Source: Methanobacteriaceae archaeon
GTDB taxonomy: Archaea > Methanobacteriota > Methanobacteria > Methanobacteriales > Methanobacteriaceae
DNA length: 31,797 nt
NCBI GenBank assembly: GCA_013403005.1
Contig: JACBOA010000018.1
Span: 1 to 31,797 of the forward strand
Reading direction: 5' to 3'
A model generated the notes under the pieces. That model worked only from the letters and a program-made list of their open reading frames with translations. It did no database searches and was not told where the DNA came from. Shown here in pieces: positions 20,172 to 29,661 of this stretch (its first letter is position 1; every line of letters begins with the position of its first letter). The position numbers and the translations under genes are program-made.

Positions 20172-20924
20172 ATGATCGCCTTGTCTATTGCTGGTTTTGA
20201 CCCTTCTGGTGGTGCAGGTGTTCTGGCAGATACTAAAACTTTCCAGGCTCTGGGAGTTTTTCCCACGGCAGTAATCACCGCCCTCACTGCTCAGAATGTT
20301 AATCGAGTCAGTGGGATTCAACCTGTTGACCCCGAATTTGTTGCTGAACAGATTGATTTGGTAATGGAGGTTGAAGATATTCAATATGCCAAAACAGGAA
20401 TGTTATATTCTCCTGCAATTGTGGAAAAGGTAGCCAGTAAAGTGCGACAGTACAATTTAAAGCTGGTGGTTGATCCAGTGCTGGTTGCAGGTTCTGGGGG
20501 AGTTTTATCCGAGGAAAAACTCGCAGAATCACTAAAAGAACAACTTTTACCATTAGCAGAGTTAATTACACCCAATATCCATGAAGCCCAGGCGCTGACA
20601 GGTATCGAAATTAAAAATGAAGAAGATGCTGCTAAGGCAGCTATTGAAATTGGAAAGCTGTGCCCAAATGTGGTTACTGGAGGTCACCTGAAAGGTAGAG
20701 ATCTTTTTTTCAACGGGTCATTAAAAGTGATTGATGGTGAGATCATAAAAAGCAGAAACACCCATGGCTCCGGATGCACCTACTCCGCAGCCATAACAGC
20801 TTTTATGGCTAAGGGTATTTCAATGGAGGAATCTATTAATTTAGCATCGGATTTCACTAAGAAGGCCATTTTAAAGGGTGAACGAGGTACCCTTAATCAG
20901 TACCATGTGCAAATAGATAAATAA
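20172..20924 (+). CDS. thiD: Hydroxymethylpyrimidine/phosphomethylpyrimidine kinase
   Basis: This 250-residue ribokinase-fold enzyme performs both phosphorylations of HMP in thiamine biosynthesis. Landmarks are SIAGFDPSGGAGVLADTKTF (5-24), KTGMLYS, VVDPVLVAGSGG (99-110), the LITPNIHEA segment (131-139) and the anion-hole/catalytic NTHGSGCTY (196-204). This is the stand-alone kinase, without the C-terminal ThiN-type domain fused in some archaea. The ATG follows the cofC stop with no gap; GGTGG inside the end of cofC can serve as its ribosome-binding site. Confidence 0.95.
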   Translation: MIALSIAGFDPSGGAGVLADTKTFQALGVFPTAVITALTAQNVNRVSGIQPVDPEFVAEQIDLVMEVEDIQYAKTGMLYSPAIVEKVASKVRQYNLKLVVDPVLVAGSGGVLSEEKLAESLKEQLLPLAELITPNIHEAQALTGIEIKNEEDAAKAAIEIGKLCPNVVTGGHLKGRDLFFNGSLKVIDGEIIKSRNTHGSGCTYSAAITAFMAKGISMEESINLASDFTKKAILKGERGTLNQYHVQIDK

Positions 20925-21091
20925 AATATAGTCTATAATATTATGAGTAAAATATAAAAAATATGGAGTTAATTATAGTCGATTAGATATAAAAATAAAT
21001 AATAAAAAATTATATAAAATTAATAATTATGTTTTTTTAGAGGTTAATTTAATGGTTAAATCTGTCGTAAACAAAGGATAGAGGTGAGTTT

Positions 21092-21907
21092 ATGGTTTCC
21101 AGTGATGAAATTAGAAGAAGATTAGAGGCAAAAAGGAGGGGTGAAACGTTACATGAAGAAAAGAAGGTTGAAATGCATACTTTTAACTGTCCAGAGTGTC
21201 AGACAGCTAATCTTCCAAAGGCTAAATTCTGTGTGGGTTGCGGTAAGCCCCTGCCTAAGGAAGAAACACCTGGAGTACAACCAGTGCAAAGCAGCACAAA
21301 AACTCAACAAGCTTCACCCTCACCAGTAACTGAAAGTGAGGAAGGTGCTGATTATAAAGTATGCCCCTCATGTAATCAGAAAAATAAGCTAAACGCCAAA
21401 TTCTGCATAATCTGCGGTCATAAATTTGAGGAAAATCTAGCAGCGGAAAATAGTCAACTGAAGAGTGTTCCAGAACCCGGGGTAAAAGATGAAACTGAAG
21501 TTTCCCCAGCTCATGAAGTATCCGAACCTGCATCTTCAGTTACTGAAGACTTTCCTGAAAAATCCACTGAAGATGTTCCGGATCTAGTTGCAGGAGAACC
21601 TGGCACAGAAGAGGATATTGCTGAGCCTTCATCATCAAAATCTGATGAAACACCTGCAGAACAACAAAAAACTCCAGATGTTCCTGAAATAAAGGTTCCA
21701 GAACATTTAAAACCATCTGCTGAATCAAATCTTTCTGAGTCAGAAACTGACGAAATACCACAAACAGGGGAATCTCCTCTCAAGGAACCTGTTCAAGATG
21801 TGGACCCAGTGGAGAAAATTAAAAAAGCCAAGGAACTTATGGACATAGGTGCTATAACTCAAGAAGAGTATGATGAAATAAAAAACAAGTATCTCAAACA
21901 GATTTAG
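21092..21907 (+). CDS. Double zinc-ribbon protein with C-terminal SHOCT domain
   Basis: A 271-residue soluble protein. Two zinc ribbons lie at 33-50 (Cys33, 36, 47, 50) and 91-108 (Cys91, 94, 105, 108), each ending FC-GCG or FCIICG. A long acidic, Pro/Ser/Glu-rich disordered linker covers about 112-235. The last 35 residues, KIKKAKELMDIGAITQEEYD and onward, are a SHOCT helical hairpin, a short oligomerisation module often at protein ends. This suggests an adaptor rather than an enzyme. A strong GAGGTGA (21081-21087) stands 4 nt before the ATG. It converges on the membrane protease, which also carries a zinc ribbon. Confidence 0.8.
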   Translation: MVSSDEIRRRLEAKRRGETLHEEKKVEMHTFNCPECQTANLPKAKFCVGCGKPLPKEETPGVQPVQSSTKTQQASPSPVTESEEGADYKVCPSCNQKNKLNAKFCIICGHKFEENLAAENSQLKSVPEPGVKDETEVSPAHEVSEPASSVTEDFPEKSTEDVPDLVAGEPGTEEDIAEPSSSKSDETPAEQQKTPDVPEIKVPEHLKPSAESNLSESETDEIPQTGESPLKEPVQDVDPVEKIKKAKELMDIGAITQEEYDEIKNKYLKQI

Positions 21908-22005
21908 TTTACTAAGATAACAAATACTTAATTAAAAATTGTATTTATGAACAGATTATGAGCATTGTATAGGTATAGATTAAAAAAAGATAAATAAAAG
22001 GGAAT

Positions 22006-22014
22006 AAAAAAAAA
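22006..22014 (-). terminator. T-tract terminator after the protease gene
   Basis: Nine consecutive T on the minus strand, 8 nt after the stop codon of the leftward protease gene. This matches the oligo-T termination used by archaeal RNA polymerase. Confidence 0.5.
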
Positions 22015-22021
22015 TTGGCTA

Positions 22022-23161
22022 TTAAAAGGGGAGTATTGAACCTCCCACATTAACCCCATTTTCTTTGCACATGTTAATCACGTATTCTGAGGGAAGGAAA
22101 AAGTTGAAGCCCTGTTTTTCAAATCCTTCTACTAGAATCCCGATCACTTGATTGTTGTTGTTACAGACAGGACCTCCACTGCTACCACTGTCTACAGCTG
22201 CATCGGTCTGATAGTACACAGTACCTTTGGTTGAAGGTCTCTCAGCACTTACAATGCCACTGGTCAGGGTAGCGGTGTAAATACTATTCCAGAGTTGTTT
22301 ACTTCCTCCTTCTGTTTTCATATTACTGTAGAAAGCAAACTGCTCTGTGGGATAACCGTATATGCGAACACTATCACCCACATTAACTTTCTGGTTGCTT
22401 AGGGGTAGGTAGGGTAGTTTACTTGCTTTATTTACCTTTATAATTGCCACGTCCCTTTCAGTGGAAGAATCTCCCATATCAATCAATCTAGCTTGGACAG
22501 GATTGTTAGCACTTTCTGGAAATGCGGGGCCCCTGACATAGATGTTGTTTTCATATTTTGTGGCCTTAACAGCACCAGCACTCATAAACTGGTTGGTCAA
22601 TGTATCTAAATCAGATTCAGTTAAACTACTTACCATTTCTGGGTGGGCTTTCTTCAGGAAAATGTAAACTGCTGCTTTATCCACATAGAATTTTAAATCA
22701 TCATCATTCATTCTCCGGATAACCCCTTTTTTCTGCAGATCCCATGGATCCCCAACAACATGAGCAGCTGTGGCAATGTAACCATCACTGGTGATTATAA
22801 AGCCAGAACCTGCCGAAATTCCATAATAATCAACTGTAACATCATAAGTTTTATTATCTGTGGGATCAGTTACTTTAGCAGCTCCTGAAACAGCAGAAAC
22901 CAGGAAAACTGTGGCGTTTTGTGGTGAAGTGGCGGCTGGCTGATAAAGAACGTAAGCACCTGCAGCTGCTAATACTAAAATCACCACTGCAGCTGCAATA
23001 ATCAGTTTATTATTTCCCAGAGCCGATTTTTTATCAGAAGGTTTTTTCTGATTACTTGCAATTGAAGGTGACTCTTTAATTGAAGGTGGAAGTTCGCTTC
23101 CACATTCTTCACAGAATTTAGCATTTTCAGGGTTATCAGTCCTACATTTTGAACATTTCAG
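22022..23161 (-). CDS. Zinc-ribbon, membrane-anchored HtrA-like serine protease
   Basis: A 379-residue protein when read from CTG 23161. Order: zinc ribbon CSKC...CEEC (Cys3, 6, 17, 20), a polar linker, one membrane span (about 53-74), then an extracellular trypsin-like domain. The catalytic triad is visible: His134 (ATAAHVVG), Asp237 (ERDVAIIKV) and Ser328 (DSGSSGGPV). There is no PDZ domain. Likely role: surface protein quality control or processing. Start: no ATG, GTG or TTG exists upstream of the membrane segment in this frame, yet the zinc ribbon is intact, and GGAGGGG sits 5 nt before CTG. The first conventional start (GTG 22987) would remove the ribbon and cut the membrane helix. Confidence 0.8.
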   Translation of the reverse strand: MKCSKCRTDNPENAKFCEECGSELPPSIKESPSIASNQKKPSDKKSALGNNKLIIAAAVVILVLAAAGAYVLYQPAATSPQNATVFLVSAVSGAAKVTDPTDNKTYDVTVDYYGISAGSGFIITSDGYIATAAHVVGDPWDLQKKGVIRRMNDDDLKFYVDKAAVYIFLKKAHPEMVSSLTESDLDTLTNQFMSAGAVKATKYENNIYVRGPAFPESANNPVQARLIDMGDSSTERDVAIIKVNKASKLPYLPLSNQKVNVGDSVRIYGYPTEQFAFYSNMKTEGGSKQLWNSIYTATLTSGIVSAERPSTKGTVYYQTDAAVDSGSSGGPVCNNNNQVIGILVEGFEKQGFNFFLPSEYVINMCKENGVNVGGSILPF

Positions 23162-23241
23162 TTTTACCCCTCCCTCTAGGTTAAATTGTATTTAATATGG
23201 TTATGCTCTTGGAGTTATTATATACAGGTAGAAAGTGAATG

Positions 23242-23673
23242 TTAAAGAAGATTAACATCCTCTGCTTTTAATATGTCAACCCCTTCATCTTCAAGAACTT
23301 TGATTCCGGCATCAAGATCCTCAGTGCGGATCACAACGATAGCTTTATTGGTTTTTTTCTCAACAAAGGCGTAAATGTATTCAACGTTAACATCAGCTTT
23401 GTTGAAAATTCCAAGAATAGTAGCCAGTCCACCAGGTTCATCAAGAACTTCCACAGCAATAACTTCATTGACTTTAACAACAAAGTTGTTTTCAGTCAGA
23501 ACCTCCTCTGCTAGATCAGGATCAGGAACTATCATTCGCAGAATTCCAAATTCAGAGGTGTCTGCAATGGAAAGAGCCCTTATATTTACACCTGCATTTG
23601 ACAGAACTTTCATAGCTTTCCAGAGTCTTCCTTTTTTATTTTCCAAAAATACTGATATTTGTTTTAACTTCAT
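23242..23673 (-). CDS. Tandem ACT-domain regulatory protein
   Basis: A 143-residue protein consisting of two ACT domains (about 1-68 and 69-143). These are small-molecule, usually amino-acid, binding folds: KQISVFLENKKGRLWKAMKV opens the first and VEVLDEPGGLATILGIF the second. No catalytic domain. In many archaea this protein is encoded beside a phenylacetate-CoA ligase homologue, as here (138 bp apart, same strand), and is thought to sense an aromatic or branched amino acid. AAGGGGTTG precedes the ATG. A TATA-like TTTATATTAA in the gap allows a separate promoter. Confidence 0.88.
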   Translation of the reverse strand: MKLKQISVFLENKKGRLWKAMKVLSNAGVNIRALSIADTSEFGILRMIVPDPDLAEEVLTENNFVVKVNEVIAVEVLDEPGGLATILGIFNKADVNVEYIYAFVEKKTNKAIVVIRTEDLDAGIKVLEDEGVDILKAEDVNLL

Positions 23674-23811
23674 TTACGCAACCCCTTATTGAACTAATTT
23701 ATTGACGATCTGATGAATAAATAAATCCCCTAATTTCATTAATATAAATGTCTGAATGTAATCTACTGAACTTAAGTTATTTCATCTAAATTAGAACTTG
23801 AGATTTATTAA

Positions 23812-25113
23812 TCACCCTAAGCCTCTTTTATCAACTACTCTGATGGCTTTACCTTCACTACGGGGCAGACTTCCAGGTTCCACCAGGGTAACAGTTACTC
23901 TCAATCCGATTTCGTTGTGTATCTGTTTTTCTATATTTTTTTTCACCTGTTCCACATGTTTTACTTCATCAGAAAATAAAGCAGGGGATGTTTCCACATG
24001 AACCTCTAGTTCATCCAGTTGCTCAGGTCTTTTTACAATGATCTGATATACTGGTTCCATTCCAGGTATTTTAAGGAGTGCTCTTTCAATCTGAGAGGGG
24101 AATACGATTACTCCTCTGATTTTAAGCATATCATCGGATCTGCCGGTGATTCTATCCATTTTAATATGCGTCCTACCACATTCACATGGACCATGACGGA
24201 GGGCGGTTATATCGCGGGTCCGGAAACGAATAATGGGCATTCCTTCCCGGGTTAGGGTGGTTAGTACTAGTTCTCCTTTTTCACCTTCTGGTAACGTTTC
24301 AAGGGTGTTGGAGTCAATGATCTCGGGATAGAAATGATCATCGAATATGTGCAGTCCGGATTTCACATGACATTCCTGTGCTACTCCAGGACCAATGATC
24401 TCGGTGAGTCCGTAGATATTCAGGGCAGAAATGTTAAGTCTTCGTTCAATTTCATTTCTCATCTCCTCAGTCCACATTTCAGCACCGAAAACCCCTGCTT
24501 TTAGCTTAAGATCTTTACTATCCACACCCTCTTTTTCCAGAACCTCGGCCAGGTAAAGAGCATAGCTGGGTGTGCAGGTAATTATGGTGCTTTGGAAATC
24601 CTGCATTATTTCAATTTGGCGTTGAGTGTTCCCGGCGCTGATGGGAATCACAGTTGCCCCTATTTTCTGTGTTCCATAGTGCACTCCCAGTCCTCCAGTA
24701 AAGAGCCCATATCCATAGCAGTTCTGGATAACATCCTTCTTGGTGGCTCCGGCCATGCTAAGGGTCCGGGCCATGACTTCACTCCATATTTCAATATCTC
24801 GTTTAGTGTATCCTGAAACAGTTGGTTTTCCTGTTGTTCCGGAGGATGTGTGTACTTCAACAATATCTTCTTCAGGAACTGCGAACATTCCAAAGGGATA
24901 GGCATCTCTAAGGTCACTTTTGGTGGTGAAAGGCAGTTTAATTATATCCTCCAGTGATTGAATGTCATCAGGACTTACTCCTTCCTGGTCAAATCTCTGT
25001 TTATAGTAAGGAACATTTTCATAGGCTCTTTTAACAACGTTCTGCAATCTTTTTAGCTGTAATTTTTCTCTCTGTGAGGCTGACATGCACTCAGCTCTTT
25101 CATTCCAGATCAT
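23812..25113 (-). CDS. paaK: Phenylacetate-CoA ligase family (aryl-CoA synthetase)
   Basis: A 433-residue adenylate-forming enzyme of the PaaK family, joining an aryl acid to CoA with ATP to AMP. The P-loop-like motif SSGTTGKPT is at 90-98, the adenylation motif NIYGLTE near 235, and the C-terminal domain holds GRSDDMLKIRGVIVFPSQIE. In methanogens such enzymes are proposed to salvage aryl acids for aromatic amino acids together with indolepyruvate oxidoreductase; that link is inferred. The start is ATG 25113: GAGGTG is 5 nt upstream, while the longer GTG 25119 lies within that site. Upstream lies a 20-bp palindrome. Downstream is its ACT partner. Confidence 0.9.
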   Translation of the reverse strand: MIWNERAECMSASQREKLQLKRLQNVVKRAYENVPYYKQRFDQEGVSPDDIQSLEDIIKLPFTTKSDLRDAYPFGMFAVPEEDIVEVHTSSGTTGKPTVSGYTKRDIEIWSEVMARTLSMAGATKKDVIQNCYGYGLFTGGLGVHYGTQKIGATVIPISAGNTQRQIEIMQDFQSTIITCTPSYALYLAEVLEKEGVDSKDLKLKAGVFGAEMWTEEMRNEIERRLNISALNIYGLTEIIGPGVAQECHVKSGLHIFDDHFYPEIIDSNTLETLPEGEKGELVLTTLTREGMPIIRFRTRDITALRHGPCECGRTHIKMDRITGRSDDMLKIRGVIVFPSQIERALLKIPGMEPVYQIIVKRPEQLDELEVHVETSPALFSDEVKHVEQVKKNIEKQIHNEIGLRVTVTLVEPGSLPRSEGKAIRVVDKRGLG

Positions 25114-25179
25114 TTCCACACCTCAAAGGTACCATAAATATAACTTTAAATAATTAATTTTGGTAGGTCTAACTTTAAC

Positions 25180-25199
25180 ATCAAATTGTCAAATTTGAT
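25180..25199. promoter_or_regulatory. Palindrome upstream of paaK/ACT
   Basis: ATCAAATT-gtca-AATTTGAT, perfect 8-bp arms, about 70-85 bp before the paaK start and upstream of TATA-like sequence. The rest of the 384-bp gap between paaK and sod holds no gene. Candidate operator. Confidence 0.4.
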
Positions 25200-25477
25200 T
25201 TTCAGCTTTTTATCATCTATTTACATAAACTATTATAAAGATACATTCATCTATTATAATAAGCTACATTAACCCTGTTATTTTTAGATTTCTTCAAAAA
25301 AATTCAGTGAATTGATTTAATACTTCCTAAATTCAAGCCAGAAGATTTTTTTAAAGTATAAAGACTTTCTATTAATTTATTTAAGATAATAATTATAACA
25401 AATCCATTAATTTCAATACTTAAACAGATGATTTTACACATAGACCTAATGATTTTACAATTTATTGGCTTGTTAAT

Positions 25478-25484
25478 AAAAAAA
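25478..25484 (-). terminator. T-tract terminator after sod
   Basis: On the minus strand CTTCTTTTTTTATT follows the sod stop by about 15 nt, giving seven T. This is a typical archaeal oligo-T termination signal. Confidence 0.5.
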
Positions 25485-25497
25485 GAAGATAGGAGAA

Positions 25498-26205
25498 TCA
25501 CTTTTTCTCAAAGGATTCTAGCCAGTCATCAAAGTTTTCCCGGAACTCTTCAAGTTTCATGTCCAGTATCCTACGGTTATCCACCAGGTTCAAAGCTCCT
25601 GATAAGAGTTCAACCTCCAGGCGGCGGTTGACTTCTTCCCAGTTGACGATGTTCCAGAAGGCCTCCACATATTCTGGGCGGACATTCTTGTAATCCAAAT
25701 AATAGGCGTGTTCCCACACATCTAGAACCATTAAAACCCGGAAGTGGGGGATCACATTTACATTGTGTTTTTCAATCTGGGTGATGAAAAGCCGGTCCGT
25801 GCCCCTGCAAAAGGTTAAAGCAGCCCATCCTGAACCTTCAGTACTGACTGCTACCTGCGAGAATTCCTGTTTAAACCTTTCAAATGTTCCGAAATCTTTA
25901 TTGATATACTTGGCTAGGGTACTCGTTGGCTCCCCTCCACCTTTGGGTGCAGGTGCCATATTCTCCCAGAAGAGTTTATGTAAGACGAATCCTCCGACAT
26001 GGAAAGATAACTCCTTGGCCACGGCTTTCACATCAAATTCCAGACCGGGTCTGCTGTCAAATTTTGCAAGCAGTGCATTGGCACCATCAACATAAGCCTG
26101 GTGGTGTTTATCATGGTGTATCTGGAGCTGCTCTTCTGATATGTAGGGAGCCAGATCTCCGTAGCCGTAGGGTAGTGAGGGAAGTTCATATACTTTTTTT
26201 GCCAT
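25498..26205 (-). CDS. sod: Superoxide dismutase, Fe/Mn family
   Basis: This 235-residue enzyme dismutates superoxide in the cytoplasm. Metal ligands are His30 (QIHHDKHHQAYV), His76 (FVLHKLFWENM), Asp162 and His166 (LDVWEHAYYLDYKN). The active-site Tyr38 and GSGWAAL are present. Archaeal homologues of this type usually bind iron, but the metal is not certain from sequence. About 28 extra residues follow the normal end (after NRRLEVELL), forming a charged helix. ATG with GGTGAT 6 nt upstream. It is 95 bp downstream of the peroxiredoxin gene on the same strand, with which it shares its first codons. Confidence 0.95.
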   Translation of the reverse strand: MAKKVYELPSLPYGYGDLAPYISEEQLQIHHDKHHQAYVDGANALLAKFDSRPGLEFDVKAVAKELSFHVGGFVLHKLFWENMAPAPKGGGEPTSTLAKYINKDFGTFERFKQEFSQVAVSTEGSGWAALTFCRGTDRLFITQIEKHNVNVIPHFRVLMVLDVWEHAYYLDYKNVRPEYVEAFWNIVNWEEVNRRLEVELLSGALNLVDNRRILDMKLEEFRENFDDWLESFEKK

Positions 26206-26300
26206 TTTTTATCACCTTCGTACAATCTTTTAGTATATTGAAGTATTTTTTATCCCATTCCCAGTTTTTTTAGGCTTCAATTAACATTTTTTTAGTTATC

Positions 26301-26987
<687 letters not shown>

Positions 26988-27296
26988 TTTTTACCCCCTT
27001 TGGTAAATTCTAACACTAATATTTTTGTCCCCTTTTTTAATTTATTTATTTTTATTTTAATGGTGATTTTATCAAAAGATGCGATGGAGATCTTTTGCAT
27101 GGTGATATTTTACAAAGATGATCTAAAAGAGCGAATGTAATGTATCACTAAAATTTTCAAAATTAATTCATTAAATAAATTGAATCAATCCCCATTACCA
27201 TAATAAGTGAATGCTATAAATAGATGGATTTTTAGGGAATGAAGATTTATATCAACAATTTTATATCAATTATGGATTCTAAAGTATGGGTTGGAA
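26988..27296 (-). promoter_or_regulatory. Upstream region of the prx-sod pair
   Basis: A gene-free region with a possible control site at 27060-27117. There is a perfect inverted repeat CAAAAGAT (27073-27080) with ATCTTTTG (27090-27097), overlapped by an imperfect direct repeat beginning ATGGTGAT at 27060 and again at 27099. It lies about 70-130 bp before the prx start, upstream of A/T-rich TATA-like DNA. No known operator is recognised. Confidence 0.35.
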
Positions 27297-27336
27297 CGAA
27301 AAATAGAAAAAGAAAGTGGAGGAGGGTTTCCTCCAC
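27290..27336 (-). terminator. Intrinsic terminator of adhesin 1
   Basis: Immediately after the stop codon the minus strand has GTGGAGGA-aaccc-TCCTCCAC (8-bp stem, 27336-27316), followed by TTTCTTTTTCTATTTTT. It is a textbook hairpin/T-tract and identical to that of adhesin 2. Confidence 0.8.
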
Positions 27337-29127
27337 TTATATTTTTTTGTGTGCTGATATGAGTCCGCCCAGTACCATAAATATGGTCAGGATAACGCCT
27401 ACTGGCGGTAGTCCTGTGCTCTGCATACCCACGGTTTTTGAACTCACTGAACTTCTAGCTTGAACCTCAGAGGATGCTGCTTGAACCACTAGGGGTGCTG
27501 GTTGAGCATTTACTGATAGGGACTGTGTTTCCTCGTTTAAGGTGGGGTCGTAGGTAGTGGTTGACAGTTGTGGGTTGATGAGGAAGTTACCAGCACGTAA
27601 AAAGCGCAGGTTTAAAAGCAGAGTGGGGTCTCCCACAGGCACAGTTCCCAAATTCCAGATCAGGGTTCTGGTAACAAGATCATAGGTCCACTGGTTGCCT
27701 ATATCATCGCTGGCTCCTGCAAACTCCATACCATCGGGTAAGGTGTAGGTCATCACCACATTTTCTGCAGCATCCGGTCCATTGTTACCCACTTTAAGAG
27801 TGTAGCTCACAACTTCACCAGCCACAGGATTGATCTTACCCGGTGTAACTGTGAGGTAGAGACTGGATTTGGGATTGATGGTCACATCCTTGCTCACGGT
27901 CTGATAATCTGTGGTTCCGTTTACTTTAGCCACACCCGCAGTTTCATCAGCAGTTAAAGTAGCCGTGGCCACACCATTAAGAGTGGTTTTGTCAATGATT
28001 TTACTTCCGATGCTTCCCTTATCTGTCTGGAACCTAACCGGAGTAAGATCCGGTATATGCCCCACTGAAGGGTTAAACGGAGTAACTGTAGTTCCGTCGA
28101 AGAAGTTGTTGAAACTCACTGTCACCAGACTGGTAGCACCATTATTAACAGGGTTAGGAACAGCATCGATGGTCATATAAAGCCAAACAGTAGGAGCCGA
28201 TACTCCTGAAAGCAGATCTGAGAAGACTGGCTGGTTTAAACCCCACCAATTCTTTTCCAAGTCATTGACACCAGAAATAGCACGTACAGCGTTCCCAGAA
28301 ATATAAGCAGTGTTACCCGAAAAACGGCAGAAATTAGCAGTCAGGCCTTCAAGGAGATTATATATTGCTCCTCCTTCAATTGCAGTATTGCTTAAGAAGT
28401 TACACTGGTTAATGTTGGATGTAGCAAAGTTGTAGATGGCTCCACCTGTCTTGGCAGTGTTACTGGTGAAAGTGGTACAATTAATAGTCAACGGACCACA
28501 ATTGAAGACACCACCACCTAAATCAGCTGAGTTTCCACTAACCGTACACTGAGACATACTCAACCCACCCATATTGTAGATACCACCACCACTTGGAGCA
28601 ATGTTAGCCCTGTTATCACTAACAGTACATCCAAACATAGTCAACGTACCCGTATTGTAGACACCACCACCAATATATATAGCGGTGTTTCCACTAATTG
28701 TACACTGAGTCATATTCAAAGTACCCTGATTGTAGACACCACCACCACCGTTACTATTGCCTCCGTTTCGTATGGTGAAGTTGGTTAGGTTCACGGTTCC
28801 GGATTGGATGGTTAGTGGTCTTCCGTTGTTTGTTCCGTCGATTATGGTGCCTGTTTGGCTTTGACCGATGAGGTTTACGTTCTTGTTAATGGTTATGTGT
28901 TCTTGGTAGGTTCCATCCGCTACGTAAACTGTTCCACCGTCATCCACGGTGTTGGTTCCGTTTTGTATGGTGGCTTTGGCCTTGTCAGGTGTTGATCCAT
29001 CGTTGTTGTCATTTCCCGTGGCATTGTTAACGTAGATGGTGTTTGCAGCAGTAACTGTAGAAACAGTAGCAAATAACAGAAATAGCAGACCTAGAAGAAG
29101 GATAATTTGGTTTTTTCTTGTTTTCAA
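27337..29127 (-). CDS. Adhesin-like surface protein, beta-helix plus DUF11 (copy 1)
   Basis: A 596-residue cell-surface protein. Signal peptide about 1-27 (basic KTRK, hydrophobic run, VSTVTA), then a right-handed beta-helix with six repeats of about 25 residues (GGGVYN-G-L-M-QCT-SGNTA; about 127-285), the motif DLEKNWWGLNQP, an Ig-like region (about 318-420), a DUF11 domain (about 426-545) and a C-terminal span (about 573-590) ending HKKI. It would anchor in the membrane or pseudomurein wall and mediate adhesion. The start is TTG 29127 because a perfect GGAGGTGA lies 7 nt upstream; the longest frame would translate the leader. Tandem paralogue of the next gene. Confidence 0.85.
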   Translation of the reverse strand: MKTRKNQIILLLGLLFLLFATVSTVTAANTIYVNNATGNDNNDGSTPDKAKATIQNGTNTVDDGGTVYVADGTYQEHITINKNVNLIGQSQTGTIIDGTNNGRPLTIQSGTVNLTNFTIRNGGNSNGGGGVYNQGTLNMTQCTISGNTAIYIGGGVYNTGTLTMFGCTVSDNRANIAPSGGGIYNMGGLSMSQCTVSGNSADLGGGVFNCGPLTINCTTFTSNTAKTGGAIYNFATSNINQCNFLSNTAIEGGAIYNLLEGLTANFCRFSGNTAYISGNAVRAISGVNDLEKNWWGLNQPVFSDLLSGVSAPTVWLYMTIDAVPNPVNNGATSLVTVSFNNFFDGTTVTPFNPSVGHIPDLTPVRFQTDKGSIGSKIIDKTTLNGVATATLTADETAGVAKVNGTTDYQTVSKDVTINPKSSLYLTVTPGKINPVAGEVVSYTLKVGNNGPDAAENVVMTYTLPDGMEFAGASDDIGNQWTYDLVTRTLIWNLGTVPVGDPTLLLNLRFLRAGNFLINPQLSTTTYDPTLNEETQSLSVNAQPAPLVVQAASSEVQARSSVSSKTVGMQSTGLPPVGVILTIFMVLGGLISAHKKI

Positions 29128-29203
29128 ACTTTTTTCACCTCCTTTTATAGTTGATAAATCCCATAAACATTTTAGTTGGGAAAATTCTACCAAGGAGGGT
29201 ATT
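29128..29203 (-). promoter_or_regulatory. Adhesin 1 leader with Shine-Dalgarno-pairing hairpin
   Basis: In the mRNA CCUCCUU (29198-29192) is perfectly complementary to the ribosome-binding site AAGGAGG (29144-29138). A second, inner pairing, UCCCA (29181-29177) with UGGGA (29163-29159), is nested inside. The sequence is the same in adhesin 2. Upstream TATA-like elements near 29235-29255 would place this within the transcript. Confidence 0.55.
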
Positions 29204-29661
29204 CAAGCTTGTATTTTTGGCAACAATTATACGAATTATACCCTCATATAACTAATATTGTGGTTATATTCCATTTATCAATTTTTCGAAAAAAATAGCC
29301 ACATGGATAAGCAAAATATGAATTCATAGTAATATTTCGCATCTTAATATACATATATTGATGACATATCTTTTCACAGAGACATTTTTTATATCAGAAA
29401 TAAGATAAACGGAATCTTCATATCAATATAGGATAAAATCTCTTTCTCAGAACACATCACCTTTAAAACTAATACCAATCGCTCATATCTATCAAATTTA
29501 CACATAATAAATGTATAGCATGTTTTATGACGTTTAACTGGGTTAAAATAATTAAAAGGATGTTCTCAAAGAATAGAGTTTTTGATTGGGTAAACCCGCC
29601 TAGACTACAATGTTCTATATATTTGTCCTTGAAAAATCTATAAAAAAAAGAGATTCCTGGG
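29204..29661. other. Spacer between the two adhesin genes
   Basis: AT-rich with no gene. It holds TATA-like elements for adhesin 1 (minus strand, near 29235-29255) and a small inverted repeat GGGTaaACCC near 29589-29598. This part is not duplicated elsewhere in the window. Confidence 0.4.

Noticed and set aside
21511..21783. Minus-strand Ser/Asp-rich frame
   Set aside because: Antisense shadow of the acidic linker in the zinc-ribbon/SHOCT protein; the composition simply mirrors that linker.
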